Assembly (NCBI RefSeq): GCF_900104575.1
Contig: NZ_LT629731.1
Location: forward strand, 3,581,557 to 3,645,556
DNA: 64,000 nt
Direction of reading: 5' to 3'
From: Bacillus tuaregi
GTDB taxonomy: Bacteria; Bacillota; Bacilli; Bacillales; Cytobacillaceae
The first letter of the stretch is position 1. Every line of letters starts with the position of its first letter. Under the pieces are notes generated by a model that saw nothing but the letters and a program-made list of their open reading frames with translations, had not been told where the DNA came from and made no database searches. Positions 54,058 through 61,833 of this stretch are shown here, piece by piece. Made by a program: the position numbers and the translations under genes.

Positions 54058-54813
54058 TTATGCTTCCTCTTGGTCCGTTATAATGATTGGACCATTTTTT
54101 GTAATGGCAATGGTATGCTCATATTGAGCAGAATTCTTACCATCCTCTGTTCTTGATGTCCATCCATTATTATCCATCTTCATTCGGTAGGTACCGACAT
54201 TCACCATTGGCTCGATCGTAAAGACCATACCTTCTTTAATACGGGGGCCTTTCCCCGGTAAGCCATAATGAGGAACGTCTGGTTTTTCATGAATCGCATT
54301 TCCGATTCCATGGCCAATAAAATCACGAACAACCGAGAAGCCTTCTCCTTCTACATAGGTTTGAATCGCATGACCAATATCACCGATACGATTACCAACC
54401 TTTGCCTGTTCAATTCCAACATAAAGTGCTTTTTTCGTAACATCCAGCAGTCTTTGATTTTCCTCAGATACTTCCCCAACTGCATAAGACCAAGCTGAAT
54501 CGGCAAGTGCACCATTGTAATTAACCACCATATCAATGGTTACAATATCCCCTGTTTTTAATGGTTCCTTTCTCGGAAATCCGTGGCAGATTTCATCATT
54601 AATACTGGCACAAGTCGCATATTGATATCCTCGATAACCTTTTTGCTCCGGTGTTGCACCTTGTTTTTTTAGATATTTATCTACGAATTCTTCAATTTCC
54701 CATGTCGTCACACCTGGTTTAATCATTTTTGCCAACTGCTTATGGACAGAAGCAAGGATTTCACCAGCCTTTTTCATTTTTTCAATTTCCCTCTCTGATT
54801 TCAAAATAATCAT
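54058..54813 (-). CDS. map: Type I methionine aminopeptidase
   Basis: 251 residues from ATG 54813 (GAGGCTG upstream); an in-frame extension of 33 codons lacks a ribosome site. Removes N-terminal Met from nascent proteins. Metal ligands appear in VTIDMVVNYNGALADSAW (two Asp), GHGIGNAIHEKPDVPHYG (His), VFTIEPMVN (Glu) and YEHTIAIT (Glu). A second chromosomal map gene usually sits in the ribosomal protein operon; this one is the stand-alone type found after yfk genes. Confidence 0.92.
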   Translation of the reverse strand: MIILKSEREIEKMKKAGEILASVHKQLAKMIKPGVTTWEIEEFVDKYLKKQGATPEQKGYRGYQYATCASINDEICHGFPRKEPLKTGDIVTIDMVVNYNGALADSAWSYAVGEVSEENQRLLDVTKKALYVGIEQAKVGNRIGDIGHAIQTYVEGEGFSVVRDFIGHGIGNAIHEKPDVPHYGLPGKGPRIKEGMVFTIEPMVNVGTYRMKMDNNGWTSRTEDGKNSAQYEHTIAITKNGPIIITDQEEA

Positions 54814-55066
54814 CTGTACAGCCTCTCTTCCATTCGGTAAACTACTCATTATTCTACATTCATTGTATGAATTTTCAAGGTGTCTTGCAAAAACTAATCC
54901 ATTCTTCAACATAGTTAAAAAGCACTAAACCCAACTAAAACAAGTATTTTCAATACATTATTGCATCCAAATAAAAAAACTTCTGAATTTAGACTACTAT
55001 TTATCGTAAAAATGTGGCAAAATGTGTATGAATAGTGAAAAGTGAAATAATTAAATAATGTAACCC

Positions 55067-55082
55067 GTTCTATATATGGAAC
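55067..55082. promoter_or_regulatory. Inverted GTTCTAT half-sites upstream of sinR
   Basis: GTTCTATATATGGAAC carries GTTCTAT and, inverted, GTTCCAT; SinR recognises GTTCTYT-like half-sites. It lies 150 bp before sinR in an otherwise featureless 54814-55231 gap. Possible autoregulation. Confidence 0.4.
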
Positions 55083-55231
55083 CTATTTTCTATTTTTGTT
55101 ATTATATTAATATATATAGCAGAAAAGTACGGGGGCTTGCTCATCCTTTTGCATAGATTAGACTCATGAAAAAGGTACTAATAGGGGTGTTTGCAGTCGA
55201 GCTGGACAATAATAAAAAGTGAGTGAATTGA

Positions 55232-55555
55232 ATGATTGGTGATCGTGTAAAAAAAATTCGACAAGAAAAAAAGATATCATTATCGGAACTCGCTCTCAAA
55301 GCAGGAGTAGCAAAGTCCTACTTGAGTTCTCTGGAAAGAAATTTACAAACAAACCCTTCTATCCAATTTTTAGAAAAAATTTCATCTGTCCTTGGAGTAC
55401 CAGTAGACAGTTTAATAATGGAACAACCTAATAAAGATGAATTAGATTCGGAATGGATGAAGCTGGTACAGGAAGCCATGGAGTCAGGTGTTTCAAAAGA
55501 ACAATTCCGTGAGTTTCTCGAATTCAGCAAATGGAGAGAACAGCAGAAGAAATAA
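55232..55555 (+). CDS. sinR: Biofilm master repressor SinR
   Basis: 107 residues. HTH domain MIGDRVKKIRQEKKISLSELALKAGVAKSYLSSLERNLQT followed by linker and the SinI-binding/dimerisation helices LDSEWMKLVQEAMESGVSKEQFREFLEFSKWR. Nearly every block matches B. subtilis SinR, which represses matrix operons (eps, tapA). In B. subtilis sinI precedes sinR on the same strand; here the antirepressor gene is 220 bp downstream on the opposite strand. The ribosome site is weak (GTGAGTGAATTGA). Confidence 0.92.
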   Translation: MIGDRVKKIRQEKKISLSELALKAGVAKSYLSSLERNLQTNPSIQFLEKISSVLGVPVDSLIMEQPNKDELDSEWMKLVQEAMESGVSKEQFREFLEFSKWREQQKK

Positions 55556-55601
55556 CTACTGCTAACTAGGAACGCATATGTAAAAGAACTTTAAGATAAG
55601 G

Positions 55602-55662
55602 ATAAACTCCTGCATGGATTTTCCTATTTCCCCAAAAGAAAACGAGCATGAAGGAGTTTATT
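55602..55662 (+). terminator. Long stem-loop after sinR
   Basis: ATAAACTCCTGCATG / CATGAAGGAGTTTAT with a ~30-nt loop followed by TTTACC; may end sinR and sinI transcripts coming from both sides. Confidence 0.5.
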
Positions 55663-55774
55663 TTACCTTTAAGAGAAAAACAAAAAAGCATTCCTCTTAT
55701 GAGAAACACTTATTTGATTCTATTCATATGTAAAGTCATATGTAAAGCGGATACCCTAATAATTCCTTAGCGAT

Positions 55775-55903
55775 TTACCTATGTGCTTGATTGTTCAAGA
55801 AAGCTCTAATCTCTTCGATTTCAATGCCTAGATTTTTTGCTTCTGTTATTAGCTGGAGCCACTCGATGTCATATTCTATACTCTGTTCCTTCCCCTCACT
55901 CAC
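55775..55903 (-). CDS. sinI: SinI-type antirepressor
   Basis: 42 residues from GTG 55903 (GGGAGG 8 nt upstream). The segment YDIEWLQLITEAKNLGIEIEEIRAFL matches the SinR-binding helices of SinI (and the homologous LDxEW...SGVSKEQFREFL part of SinR). SinI wraps around SinR and removes it from DNA. No DNA-binding domain is present. It is convergent with sinR and divergent from the second sinR-like gene. Confidence 0.82.
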   Translation of the reverse strand: MSEGKEQSIEYDIEWLQLITEAKNLGIEIEEIRAFLNNQAHR

Positions 55904-56335
55904 ATTAGTATCCTCCCAAACACCTATTCTCAATATTCTAAACCCTAACCATTAATCATCATATATTAATCCTCAAATTCGTCTTTTGTATCTCTTTATT
56001 TTAACCTATTAAAGCAATAAAACCTGTCGCTTTTTGTCATTCATCACTCATTCTATTCCTAATTTTACAAAAAATCAATATATTGTACGCAATCTGAACC
56101 TTTACTCCTAGGGTCGTGTTTCACATAGAGTAACTTACTAATTTTTTACCCAATAAGTAATGCTACTTTTATAATAGTTCAATGTATTGTTATTTAAATC
56201 GCTATTGTTATTTATCATTTCAAGGGATAGTCCCAAGGGATTATTTTGCAATATTCGAAAATTACCTCTAAATACAAGTTTTCTGTCCTTATTGCACCAT
56301 TTTCCTCTCATATCCTCATTAAATCATATTTTTTA
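55904..56335. other. AT-rich divergent region between sinI and the second sinR-like gene
   Basis: About 430 bp, no supported coding frame; a stop-poor stretch from 56246 runs in frame into the sinR-like gene but has no start or ribosome site. Promoters for both genes must lie here. Confidence 0.4.
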
Positions 56336-56358
56336 ATGAACAGTTTGTTCATTATAAT
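56336..56358 (+). promoter_or_regulatory. Operator and -10 box of the second sinR-like gene
   Basis: ATGAACA-GTT-TGTTCAT palindrome (56336-56352) touching a perfect TATAAT (56353-56358), 41 bp before the start codon. A repressor bound here would block the promoter. Confidence 0.65.
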
Positions 56359-56398
56359 GTATATAACTCTTATATTTATTGGATTAGGAGAAATATAC

Positions 56399-56728
56399 AT
56401 GATGCAAAATCGAATTAAGAAGTTAAGACAATTAAGAGGGTATTCGATTAATGAGCTTTCAATAAAAGCAGGTATTTCCAAATCCTACTTAAGCTATATT
56501 GAAAGAGGCATTCAAAAGAATCCTTCCCTTTATATTCTTTCTAAACTAGCTAGCTCTTTAGGAACTACTGTAGAGGACCTGCTTGAAGAAAATCAAGCTT
56601 CTGAAGCAAATGTAAATCATTTGGATGAAGAATGGATGGCTCTTTTTTCAGAAGCTATTAAACACGGGGTTACGAAGAAGGATTTCTCACTTTATATAGA
56701 TTTCGTTAAATTTACTAAGCTTCGTTGA
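56399..56728 (+). CDS. SinR/SlrR-like regulator
   Basis: 109 residues from ATG 56399 (AGGAG 8 nt upstream; a second ATG follows directly). HTH MQNRIKKLRQLRGYSINELSIKAGISKSYLSYIERGIQ is SinR-like, and the C-terminal LDEEWMALFSEAIKHGVTKKDFSLYIDF is a SinI/SinR-type dimerisation module, so it could pair with SinR and be captured by SinI, as SlrR does. Its length is that of SinR rather than the longer SlrR. Confidence 0.82.
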   Translation: MMQNRIKKLRQLRGYSINELSIKAGISKSYLSYIERGIQKNPSLYILSKLASSLGTTVEDLLEENQASEANVNHLDEEWMALFSEAIKHGVTKKDFSLYIDFVKFTKLR

Positions 56729-56757
56729 GGATTTTCAATACACTATTCTGAATAAAC

Positions 56758-56784
56758 ATAAAAAGAGGGTACAGGACCCTCTTT
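56758..56784 (-). terminator. Terminator of motAB
   Basis: AAAGAGGGT / ACCCTCTTT followed by TTTATG on the minus strand, 5 bp after the motB stop. Confidence 0.82.
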
Positions 56785-56788
56785 AATA

Positions 56789-57595
56789 TTAACGTAACGT
56801 TTCATCATCTCTTGGTAGAATTAAGATCTCAACTCTTCTATTTTGCGCCCTGCCTTCTACCGTATCATTTGAAGCAATCGGCTGAAACTCTCCATATCCT
56901 TTTGCACTGAAGCGTTCTGGGTTTAAATTGTGATTCTCCAGCAGGAATTTCATAAAATTCACTGCGCGCATTACACTGAGCTCCCAGTTCGAGTCAAAGC
57001 GTGCATTTTTAATCGGAACATTATCTGTATGTCCACTGACGATGACACTTCTAGGTATATCCATTTCTAGCAACTTTGATATTTCATAGGCAATATTGAT
57101 ATTCTCCACTCGAACTTCTGCAACTCCTGAGTCAAACAATACATTGTCCCTTATTCTGACAGATAAGCCTTCAATCGTTAAAGAGGTATCTAACTGATCT
57201 TCCAGTCCATTTTCTTCAACATAGGAATTGACCCGACCTTGAATTTCCTCTAGACGCTTTTGTTCCGCTTGTTGTTCCTCTGTTAGTTCAGGCGGATTTT
57301 CTTCAGTATTATTGCCTTTTTCCTCATCCTGTTTTTGTTCCTTTTCAATCCCATCAGAGGAACCGCTATTTCCTCCTGGGACCGGACCTGGATATTCAAA
57401 AAAGCCTGTTCCACCTGTCATTAATTCATTGCTGAACGCATTTGATAAAGAATAAAATTTTTGAATATCAACTGAGCTTCCAGCAAAAAGAACAATAAAT
57501 AATGCTACAAGCAGGGTTAATAAATCTGAATATGGGAGAAGCCATGATTCATTAATATGCTCTTCACCTTTTTTCTTTTTTTTACGCCTGCTCAT
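56789..57595 (-). CDS. motB: Flagellar motor stator protein MotB
   Basis: 268 residues: cytoplasmic Lys-rich N-terminus, one membrane helix with the ion-carrying D24 (PYSDLLTLLVALFIVLF), a Gln/Glu-rich linker (~75-125) and an OmpA-like peptidoglycan-binding domain (VSGHTDNVPI, NWELSVMRA, GYGEFQP, NRRVEILI). With MotA it forms the proton-driven stator. The start overlaps the motA stop by 14 bp. Confidence 0.93.
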   Translation of the reverse strand: MSRRKKKKKGEEHINESWLLPYSDLLTLLVALFIVLFAGSSVDIQKFYSLSNAFSNELMTGGTGFFEYPGPVPGGNSGSSDGIEKEQKQDEEKGNNTEENPPELTEEQQAEQKRLEEIQGRVNSYVEENGLEDQLDTSLTIEGLSVRIRDNVLFDSGVAEVRVENINIAYEISKLLEMDIPRSVIVSGHTDNVPIKNARFDSNWELSVMRAVNFMKFLLENHNLNPERFSAKGYGEFQPIASNDTVEGRAQNRRVEILILPRDDETLR

Positions 57596-58376
57596 TCTTC
57601 GTCACACCTTCAAGAAATTTACTTCTTTCGCTCGCTGGAAGATAGGAGGCGAGCTTTTGTTCAATGATTCTTGGTGCTTCCCCTTCCAAAATGGATAAGA
57701 TTCCTTCAATCATCATATACTTTTGCTGTGACTCAATTTTTGATTTGCGTCTTAGTTTATTGGAGAACGGATGCCATAGCACATAGCCTGTAAATATCCC
57801 TAGCATCGTAGCAATAAATGCAGCTGCAATGGCATGACCTAAAGCATCTGTATCATTCATATTCCCAAGCGCAGCAATTAAACCAATTACAGCACCTAAA
57901 ACGCCAAGTGTTGGGGCATATGTTCCTGCCTGTGAAAATATTAAGGCTCCTGATTCATGTCTTTCTTCCATCGCTTCTATTTCCTCTGTTAGAACATCAC
58001 GTATATAATCAGCAGATTGCCCATCAACCGCCAGCGTCAAACCGTTTCTAAGGAAAGGGTCTTCAACCTCGTTTATCTTTACTTCAAGGGCAAGCAGACC
58101 TTCCTTTCTTGCTAGCTGTGCTAAATCGGAAAATGATTTAATTAACTCGGTGTAGCTCGTTGTTTTTTTCTCAGTAAATAAAATACCAAACAGCTTAGGA
58201 ACTCTTTTTAACTCTGACATTGGAAATGCAACTGTAACAGATGCAACCGTCCCCATAATAATAATTAGGAAAGCTGCCGGATTCGCCAACGAAGATACAG
58301 CTACCCCTTTTAATACCATTCCGACCCCGACCGCAATAACCCCTAGTAGAATCCCAATTATTGTAGCTAAATCCAT
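57582..58376 (-). CDS. motA: Flagellar motor stator protein MotA
   Basis: 264 residues with four membrane helices (residues ~1-20, 33-51, ~150-175, 185-205) and a large cytoplasmic loop that contacts FliG. Family stretches: GTYAPTLGVLGAVIGLIAAL and the conserved proline region. First gene of motAB; a perfect sigma-D promoter lies 40 bp upstream. Ribosome site GGGTGATATAA before the ATG. Confidence 0.93.
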   Translation of the reverse strand: MDLATIIGILLGVIAVGVGMVLKGVAVSSLANPAAFLIIIMGTVASVTVAFPMSELKRVPKLFGILFTEKKTTSYTELIKSFSDLAQLARKEGLLALEVKINEVEDPFLRNGLTLAVDGQSADYIRDVLTEEIEAMEERHESGALIFSQAGTYAPTLGVLGAVIGLIAALGNMNDTDALGHAIAAAFIATMLGIFTGYVLWHPFSNKLRRKSKIESQQKYMMIEGILSILEGEAPRIIEQKLASYLPASERSKFLEGVTKNEQA

Positions 58377-58414
58377 TTATATCACCCTGTCTTATCCAAA
58401 TCTCGTTATGTTTA

Positions 58415-58441
58415 ATATCGGCAGAACCTGAAGTTTCTTTA
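58415..58441 (-). promoter_or_regulatory. sigma-D promoter of motAB
   Basis: TAAA (58438-58441), 15 bp, GCCGATAT (58415-58422), an exact match to the flagellar sigma factor consensus. Confidence 0.92.
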
Positions 58442-58494
58442 GCTGCTTTGTGGGATAAATCATATAAGTCTTGGGGATTGCTTTATAGACAGAT

Positions 58495-58597
58495 AAAAAA
58501 AATAATGCTCCTGGGGTAAGAGCATCATCTTAGGGTTGTCCTATTTTACTATTAATTAGGGGAGGGGCCCAAACATTTGTCATGTGAATGTTTGAAC
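58495..58597 (-). ncRNA. roxS: RoxS/RsaE-like small RNA, copy 1
   Basis: About 103 nt. It starts near AACTTGTTC after a perfect TATAAT, forms a hairpin CAAACATT / AATGTTTG, then has the C-rich unpaired stretch GGCCCCTCCCC and CAACCCTAAG, and ends in the terminator ATGCTCT / GGAGCAT with TTTTTTTT. C-rich loops that pair with ribosome sites, this length, and a Rex operator upstream are what is known for RoxS, an sRNA of redox and TCA-cycle control. Confidence 0.75.
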
Positions 58598-58603
58598 AAG
58601 TTT

Positions 58604-58658
58604 ATTATAGTATGATTTTCTTAGAAAAACTATGGATATTTTGTGAAATCATTCACAG
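58604..58658 (-). promoter_or_regulatory. Promoter and Rex-type operator of sRNA copy 1
   Basis: TATAAT at 58604-58609 with a poor -35, and TTGTGAAATCATTCACAG at 58641-58658, which fits the Rex operator TTGTGAA-N4-TTCACAA (17 of 18) and lies about 52 bp before the start. An FNR/CRP-type reading (TGTGA-N6-TCACA) fits the same bases. Confidence 0.7.
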
Positions 58659-58686
58659 AATGTCATTTCCAAATATCTCATAAAGC

Positions 58687-58791
58687 AAAAAAAATAATGC
58701 TCCCTGGGGTAAGAGCATCATCTTAGGGTTGTCCTCTATTAACTATTAATTAGGGGAGGGGCTCAAACATTTGTCATGTGAATGTTTGAAC
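58687..58791 (-). ncRNA. RoxS/RsaE-like small RNA, copy 2
   Basis: About 105 nt, ~90% identical by eye to copy 1, including the 5' hairpin, GAGCCCCTCCCC and the terminator. Its 3' end is 29 bp upstream of the operator of copy 1, so the two are tandem transcription units. Confidence 0.72.
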
Positions 58792-58797
58792 AAGTTT

Positions 58798-58852
58798 ATT
58801 ATAAGATGATTCAATAAATAAATCTATGGATATTTTGTGAATGATTTCACGT
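58798..58852 (-). promoter_or_regulatory. Promoter and Rex-type operator of sRNA copy 2
   Basis: TATAAT at 58798-58803 and TTGTGAATGATTTCACGT at 58835-58852, with the same spacing as copy 1 but one operator arm weakened (TTCACG). Confidence 0.62.
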
Positions 58853-58900
58853 TTATGACGCTGTTATTATCTCTGTTCCTTCATTCAACTACCCTATTTT

Positions 58901-59121
58901 AACTTCATTCAGCAAATGCTTTTTTGTACCGAAAGCTTGCGACAGGTACAGAAGTCCTCTACTTCTACAAGTGGGATGAATGCAAATGGTACTTCGACTC
59001 TGTGGGGTTCAAGCCCCGGCTGAATGAAGTTAAGCCTCCGGCGGATGTCACGGATTTTTTAAAGGTAGTTTACCCGAGCGAGCTCAGGTAACCCGGACAC
59101 AAATTCGACGGGCGAATTTGA
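58901..59121 (+). repeat. Multi-hairpin dispersed repeat, copy E
   Basis: 221-bp full-length copy, inverted relative to A-D. Reads AACTTCATTCAGC ... GGCTGAATGAAGTT, AGCCTCCGGCGGATGTC, TTTACCCGAGC / GCTCAGGTAA, and AAATTCGACGGGCGAATTT. Fills the gap between the sRNA pair and the small gene at 59203. Confidence 0.88.
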
Positions 59122-59202
59122 TTCCGCTCGCTTCTTTATCACTGGAATAATAATTGTTTTACCAACAGAAACTATCTATGCATCAGAAAGGAGTGAGCAA
59201 AA

Positions 59203-59364
59203 ATGGGACGTGGCAAGAGTTTTGATCACAAAAAGAAAAATCACCCTGGAAAATTTCCTGAACACCTGGTTGAAAGACATACAACTGAAGCTCAAGAGGA
59301 TGAAGAACTCATTGTAACTCAGGAGGCCTTTAAGAACCGGGTGGATCCAGAGGAAATGGATTAG
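59203..59364 (+). CDS. Small conserved hypothetical protein
   Basis: 53 residues, MGRGKSFDHKKKNHPGKFPE..., basic N-terminus and acidic C-terminus (EAQEDEELIVTQEAF). AAAGGAG lies 9 nt before the ATG and a strong terminator follows. Looks like the tiny soluble proteins often expressed in Bacillus spores, but I do not recognise it. Confidence 0.7.
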   Translation: MGRGKSFDHKKKNHPGKFPEHLVERHTTEAQEDEELIVTQEAFKNRVDPEEMD

Positions 59365-59390
59365 AAAAAAGCTTGGAATCATCAATTGGA

Positions 59391-59441
59391 AAAAGGGAGA
59401 GTCCTGCACCAACATCCATTAGAGCAGGACTTTCCCTTTTA
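59391..59441. terminator. Bidirectional terminator between the 59203 gene and topB
   Basis: AAAAGGGA-G-AGTCCTGC / GCAGGACT-T-TCCCTTTT, 17-bp stem with one mismatch. Confidence 0.88.
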
Positions 59442-59448
59442 TCTATAG

Positions 59449-61638
59449 TTAATCAAACTTCAGACCCTTTAAGGCCTCTGCTAAAGCATTATTTATAGGT
59501 TCCGCTTCTTTATCTTGGTTTTTCAAATACTTCTGAACGGTGCGTTTGTCTACTTTGCCAGCAGATTCCTTTTTACGCCGCTCCTGAAAAACAGATAGCT
59601 TTTCACGGTGCCCACATTTACATACAAAAATTTGTCCTTCTCCCTCACCACGAAGCTCCAATTTTTTACGGCATTGTGGGCAACGTGCGTTTGTTACACG
59701 CGAGACGTTTTTGCGGTGTCCACATTCACGATCCTGACAGACAAGCATTTTACCTTTTTTTCCGTTTACCTCAAGCATTGGTTTTCCACAGTCAGGACAG
59801 CTTTTTGTAGAAATATTATCATGCTTATATTTTTTATTACTATCTTTAATTTCAGCAACTATTTCTTTTGTATAGTTAATCATTTGCCCGATAAATACAT
59901 CTTTTTTCAGCTTACCGTGAGCGATTTGGTCAAGCTTTTGTTCCCATTCTGCCGTTAAAGCAGGTGATTTTAGCTCCTCAGGTACTAAATCAAGCAGCTG
60001 ACGCCCCTTAGAGGTCAGATGAATATCTTTACCACGCTTTTCAATTAAGAACGAATTGAAAAGCTTGTCAATGATATCTGCACGTGTTGCAACAGTACCC
60101 AGCCCTCCCGTTGATTTTAACGTGTCAACAAGCTGTTTGTTTTTTGTATCCATATATTTCACAGGGTTTTCCATTGCCGATAGTAATGTTGCCTCATTAA
60201 AACGTGCTGGCGGCTTTGTCTGCCCTGATGTTTGCATGATTAGTTTGACATTTAATGTATCACCTTTTTCAATCCGTGGCAGCACCTGTTCCTTTAAATC
60301 GTCTCCTGCTTCATCCTCTTCAAAGCGATTTCCGTATACTTCCTTCCAGCCCAGCGATAGTATCGTTTTTCCTTTAGCAACAAAGTTTTCATCATCGATC
60401 CTTGCACGAAGGGTTAGTTGCTCGTATTCAAAAGCCGGGAACAATACGGCTAGGAAGCGTTTGATTACTAGGTCATAGATTTTACGTTCTTTATCCGTGA
60501 AGGCTGAGTAGTTTACGTATTCTTCAGTTGGAATAATGGCATGGTGGTCCGACACCTTGCTATCATCTACAAACGATTTAGAGACCTTAATGGGCTTTCT
60601 TAACACCTTAGTTGTTAGTGTACGGAATTCCCCAATCCCACAAGCCTTCAGACGCTCCTGAAGTGTTGGAACGATATCTGAAGAAATAAAGCGTGAGTCC
60701 GTCCGCGGATACGTTAAAACTTTATGCTGTTCGTATAGCTTTTGCATAATATTCAGCGTTTCTTTAGCAGAGTAGCCAAATATTTTATTAGCATCACGCT
60801 GCAATTCGGTTAAGTCATAAAGCCCCGGTGAGAACGACTTCTTTGGCTTTTTCTCTACTTCCGTTACCTGCGCATTTTTTTTGCCTAGTTTGTTCACGAT
60901 TCCCTCTATTTTTTCTTTATCAAAGCTGCGGCTATTCCCTTTTGTATCCTGCCAGGTCAGCTTTAATGCTTCCGTTGTCTGGGCTTCAATTCCATAATAG
61001 GTTTGAGATTTGAAGTTTTTGATTTCGTCCTCACGTGCTGCAATCATTGCAACCGTTGGTGTTTGGACACGACCGCAGTTTAGCTGAGCATTGAATTTCG
61101 TTGTTAATGCACGTGTTGCATTAAGGCCGATATACCAATCAGCTTCAGAGCGTGCGACAGCTGAAGCATATAAATTGTCATAGGCTTTACCAGGCTTTAG
61201 GTTTGCAAAGCCGTCTTTGATCGCTTTATCTGTAACAGATGAAATCCAGAGACGTTTAATCGGTTTATTGACTTTTACTTTATCAATAATCCAGCGGGCA
61301 ACTAGCTCTCCCTCTCTTCCGGCATCTGTCGCCACTATGATTTCATTGACATCCTTTCGAAGCAACTGACTTTTCACTGCATTGAATTGCTTGCCTGTCT
61401 GCTTAATGACAGTCAATTTCAAGCGTTCAGGTAGCATCGGCAGATCTTCCAATTTCCATGATTTAAATTTCACATCATAGCTTTCCGGATCCGCAAGTGT
61501 GACCAGGTGCCCAAGGGCCCACGTAACAATGTATTTATTGCCTTCAAGATATCCATTTCCTTTTTGATTACAATTTAATACACGAGCGATATCCCGTGCA
61601 ACAGATGGCTTTTCAGCAATCACAACACTTTTTGCCAT
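59449..61638 (-). CDS. topB: DNA topoisomerase III
   Basis: 729 residues from ATG 61638 (AAAGGATG upstream); the extra 29 codons upstream lack a ribosome site. Type IA enzyme: TOPRIM domain (VIAEKPSVARDIA; DAGREGE), the nucleophilic Tyr in LTYPRTDSRFIS, and C-terminal Cys-rich zinc ribbons (CPDCGKPML, CQDRECGH, CPQCRKKL, CKCGH). Relaxes negative supercoils and decatenates. Length equals B. subtilis TopB. Confidence 0.95.
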   Translation of the reverse strand: MAKSVVIAEKPSVARDIARVLNCNQKGNGYLEGNKYIVTWALGHLVTLADPESYDVKFKSWKLEDLPMLPERLKLTVIKQTGKQFNAVKSQLLRKDVNEIIVATDAGREGELVARWIIDKVKVNKPIKRLWISSVTDKAIKDGFANLKPGKAYDNLYASAVARSEADWYIGLNATRALTTKFNAQLNCGRVQTPTVAMIAAREDEIKNFKSQTYYGIEAQTTEALKLTWQDTKGNSRSFDKEKIEGIVNKLGKKNAQVTEVEKKPKKSFSPGLYDLTELQRDANKIFGYSAKETLNIMQKLYEQHKVLTYPRTDSRFISSDIVPTLQERLKACGIGEFRTLTTKVLRKPIKVSKSFVDDSKVSDHHAIIPTEEYVNYSAFTDKERKIYDLVIKRFLAVLFPAFEYEQLTLRARIDDENFVAKGKTILSLGWKEVYGNRFEEDEAGDDLKEQVLPRIEKGDTLNVKLIMQTSGQTKPPARFNEATLLSAMENPVKYMDTKNKQLVDTLKSTGGLGTVATRADIIDKLFNSFLIEKRGKDIHLTSKGRQLLDLVPEELKSPALTAEWEQKLDQIAHGKLKKDVFIGQMINYTKEIVAEIKDSNKKYKHDNISTKSCPDCGKPMLEVNGKKGKMLVCQDRECGHRKNVSRVTNARCPQCRKKLELRGEGEGQIFVCKCGHREKLSVFQERRKKESAGKVDKRTVQKYLKNQDKEAEPINNALAEALKGLKFD

Positions 61639-61833
61639 AATATTACATCCTTTCGAATTTCCATAGGTAACAGTATAACATACGTCCACGATAGATTCAG
61701 TACAGTGAAATAACAGACCATTCAAGGTCTTCCGCCTTTTTTTTAGTTTGGATAGCCTTCTTATTTTATTTTACAAATAAGAAAAGCTACAATGAAGATA
61801 ATCCATAATTTTATAATAAAGGAGCTGGATTTA

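Noticed and set aside
56246-56398. N-terminal extension of the second SinR-like protein
   Set aside because: The extension is hydrophobic, contains the operator and -10 box, and ATG 56399 has AGGAG at 8 nt.
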